Shown here: positions 61,131 through 64,000 of the stretch, in pieces
How positions within the stretch are numbered: position 1 is the first letter of the stretch
Layout of the letters: every line of letters begins with the position of its first letter
Assembly (NCBI RefSeq): GCF_018691265.1
Contig: NW_024881278.1
Span: 434,001-498,000 of the forward strand
Direction of reading: 5' to 3'
From: Tyto alba
Lineage: Eukaryota > Chordata > Aves > Strigiformes > Tytonidae
DNA: 64,000 nt
Translations under genes and position numbers: made by a program
The notes under the pieces: model-generated
Database searches by the model: none
Seen by the model: only the letters and a program-made list of their open reading frames with translations
Told to the model about the DNA's origin: nothing

Positions 61131-64000
61131 CTACTACAAGGCCAAACCATCTCCAGTAAGATTATTTATGAGTTGAGTTCCTCATCCTACAGTTATTCCA
61201 GCTGTTCCTCAAAAGATTAGTATTTGTCCTGCAGCACAATTGTTAAATGATTAAAGCATCTTAAATTGATTTTAATAATTCTATTCCACAAATATCCATT
61301 TTCTAACAATCTTAGTTTGCAGGTATCACTATTACAAGGTCCTTTTTTGTTGGTCCTAAGGCACTTCTGTAATAAATTATATCACTACATTTCCTTCCTT
61401 AATTTTGTCTTCATTTTAAACCCAGCTGTGATTTACAGTTTATTCTGGACCCAGAGCAAGACGTTAGGACTCAGCTGATGAAAAGAAATCTTAAAAGGCG
61501 ATTCAGGTTTGTGAAGGGATGGGTTGTTCTGGATGCAACTCTGGTCTCAGTTACCCAGATCCGTAACGCCCATTTTTAGCAGAGCTGCCTTGTGTAATGG
61601 AGCAAGAGTGTAATGTTAATGGCACTCACCAACCCTGAGATGGGTGATACGTCTGTATCTGCCCTGTGGGGAATCTTTGGACAGTACTCCTGGGCCAGGT
61701 TGCTTCGACCAGATGTCTTGTTTTGGGGAACCTAGTTTGTTTATCTCAGCACCATGAAGTGGCGTAGCTTGGCACACAGAGCCCAGGAACCGATCAAGCT
61801 GTTATTACACCAGTGGCATTTTGATTTGAAGGTGACAGAGACACTCCAAATGCTGTAATACCTAAGCAATGGACAATGATTACAGTCTGCTGTTGCCCGA
61901 GAAGCTTCCTTATTCACTGATAGCAACAGCAATGTGTCCAGCATGCAGCTGGAGATGGGTCTGGTGGGTCTGGTTGCTGAACAAAGAGAAGCAGACATCA
62001 CTTGTTACACCCTCCAGCATTACAAGGCTTTAATTAAATCCCCTTTTCCCAACAAACTCCGTGTAAACCTGAGGGGACAGGCCGGCACTAAAGCCTGCAA
62101 GGGAGTTTGCAGCCGTACACAGAACCAAAGGGGAGGCATTCCCCACCATTTTATTGTCTGTTTATTGAATGTAACTTCAGCTGTGCTGGGTACTTCCCAG
62201 CACACAGGCTTAAAATGGAGCCTGCGCTTTTTGAGCTTCATCTCTTCAGGGGCAAATGCACCGAGCAATTGATTAGGTTATTTTAGGATCATGGCATGGT
62301 ATAATTGCTTGATGTTACTCTGGCAGTCATTTATCAGGAGCCAGTTATGCACATTTTATAAAGCTCTTAAAAAAAACACAGCTACCTGAGCATACTTTAC
62401 ACGGCACGTTTCAGATGTGCCTTTGTGCGTAAGTTGTTTGTGTCTCAGTAGCAGCCAAAGAGCTATTCAGATGTGTTGGTTGCTATAGTAATTACTTTCC
62501 TTGGGAGCTAAAATAATAGCTTACAGCTCCTGCAGCTCACTGTTGTGTAGGCTGCCTTGAACCAGAGACACTTCCATTTTCTTTTGGAGGGGGCTGGGGA
62601 CTGTACTCTGGTGTGCACTGAGGGCTAGACTTTCTTTTCTGTGCTTGTGCAGCTAATTTTTAATTTAACCTTCACAGAGGATGTGTCACAGGTCTAAAGG
62701 TTCAAAAATAAAAGCAGCATACGAAATGGTAAGACAGCCTTGCGGCTGAGGTTTCCGACAGAGGTGAAGATTTAGATTTGGTTTCCATTTCTGTTACTGA
62801 AAACTCGTAGGAGAGGGACTGAGGGTCATGCTGAGACTGATTTTCAGTGCTGAAGGCCCCACAAAGCAATGGGTAGGGGGCTCACAGTAGTTTCAAAAGC
62901 ACCTAAGCAAGTCAAGCAGGAACGTGACAAGGAGGACAAGTCTGCATCATTCAACATTTCTTTCACTGGTGACAGTGGTGTCCGTCAAATAGGGCTCAGT
63001 ACCTGGTGTGCAAAAAGCCAATCTTACACATAGAGCCAAAATATTTATTTATTCTATATTTGCGCAAAGAGGGGTGCTAGATGGTAATTCCACAAAGCCA
63101 TTGCACTTCACAAAAGAACTTCAATGTATTTACACACTTCAAACTACACGAATACACATTTACTGTAGCGACCATTGGGTAGTTTCTTATCACTTTGCCC
63201 CTCAGTGTTTAACAGCATGCCTCATCTCGATTTAAAGTTACAATGACTTTTAATTATTCTGCGCAATATTCTGAAAGGATGAGGTGGGGCACATCTTTGT
63301 GGTCTTAAATTGAGTCGGTGGCTGTGGTCTCTCCCTGCCACCTTTACCTTTGCCACAGTTTGCACAGATTTTTGCTGACTTCACGTTTCTCGGGCAATCA
63401 TCCAGCCTTTGGTGCCTTCTGGGGCGGGATGTTCCCCTCTTACCAATCTTTTAGCTCCTCTTCAAGGGTACAGTTGTTAGCAAGACACATGTGGTTTATA
63501 GAAAGTATCAGGCTTACACAACAGAGCCAGTGATTAGTGGTCCTCCTCAGGAGATCTGTGCAGCGTGTTTGATACTAAATTAAAGTGTCATCGCAGCTGA
63601 GGCATTAACTTGAACATACGGTTTTACTTAGTCTACGATGGCACTGTTGAAGTAACCACTGTATGGACCTGCAGCTCTGGAGAGGCCAAGGGGTCTCACT
63701 GCGGTCAAAACAGCTCTTCAGAGCAATCCCACAGCTGGCAGACACCAACGCCACCCTCTGTCTGCAGGCCTGGAACATTTTCAAGTGACATTTTAAATTG
63801 CAGTCCTGTGGACCGCGGGACTTTTGCTTGAAAGTGCAGAAGCACTTCTCGGCAGCGGGACAAGACCCACGCTCGTGGCTCTGTGGGGTCATGAAGGGAG
63901 CACTGAATGGGAAGGTCTGGAAGTCATTTTGGGACTCCTGACGTGATGAGCCAGGGATTTTTGTGCAACTTGCAGCCAGGTGGGTCGGCACGGCATGGCA
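61131..64000. other. Right flank, no gene recognised
   Basis: AT-rich non-coding sequence. Open frames on both strands around 61.7-62.3 kb and 63.6-64.0 kb show no known protein and have no supporting splice context. Parts near 62.4-62.6 kb, with TAATTA-type motifs, could be regulatory, but nothing in the sequence proves it. Confidence 0.4.

Overview
The window is vertebrate nuclear DNA and almost certainly avian. It carries multi-exon genes with GT-AG introns, CpG-island promoters, a sense CR1 LINE fragment ending in the bird-type ATTCTGTG tail, and bird-type solo LTRs. The gene order matches a rearranged version of mammalian GALM-SRSF7-GEMIN6-DHX57. The species cannot be named from this sequence. 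All exon models were read by eye from splice sites, reading-frame phase and family knowledge; nothing was aligned by software.

Layout. 1-1260: flank and CpG island. 2223-19928 (+): complete DHX57, 23 coding exons, 1367 aa. 24309-30770 (-): a complete nine-exon SRSF7-type splicing factor, 238 aa. 32574-34683 (-): GEMIN6, 167 aa, with a CpG island and probable untranslated first exon near 35.4 kb. 37265-43531 (+): a second complete nine-exon SRSF7, 250 aa. 47127-56906 (-): GALM, seven exons, 344 aa. 57-64 kb: non-coding flank with a 1075-bp solo LTR that has a 5-bp target duplication, and a second LTR-like remnant.

The main discovery is that SRSF7 is present twice, head to head, flanking GEMIN6. 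Synteny marks the plus copy as the original and the minus copy, inserted between DHX57 and GEMIN6, as the duplicate. Exon lengths and phases are the same from exon 2 to exon 8. Most introns no longer resemble each other. Yet 618 bp inside intron 3 (the region of the SRSF7 autoregulatory poison exon), the first 160 bp of exon 2, and nearly all of exons 3 and 4 are identical by eye. This pattern points to gene conversion between inverted arms, extreme purifying selection, or both. The minus copy has a stop in its last exon that removes the usual C-terminus, lacks two N-terminal glycines, and has its own RS-domain substitutions. The pair may be two cross-regulating splicing factors.

Functionally the block is rich in RNA-processing genes: DHX57 (RNA helicase), the SRSF7 pair (splicing and export) and GEMIN6 (snRNP assembly), followed by GALM (galactose metabolism).
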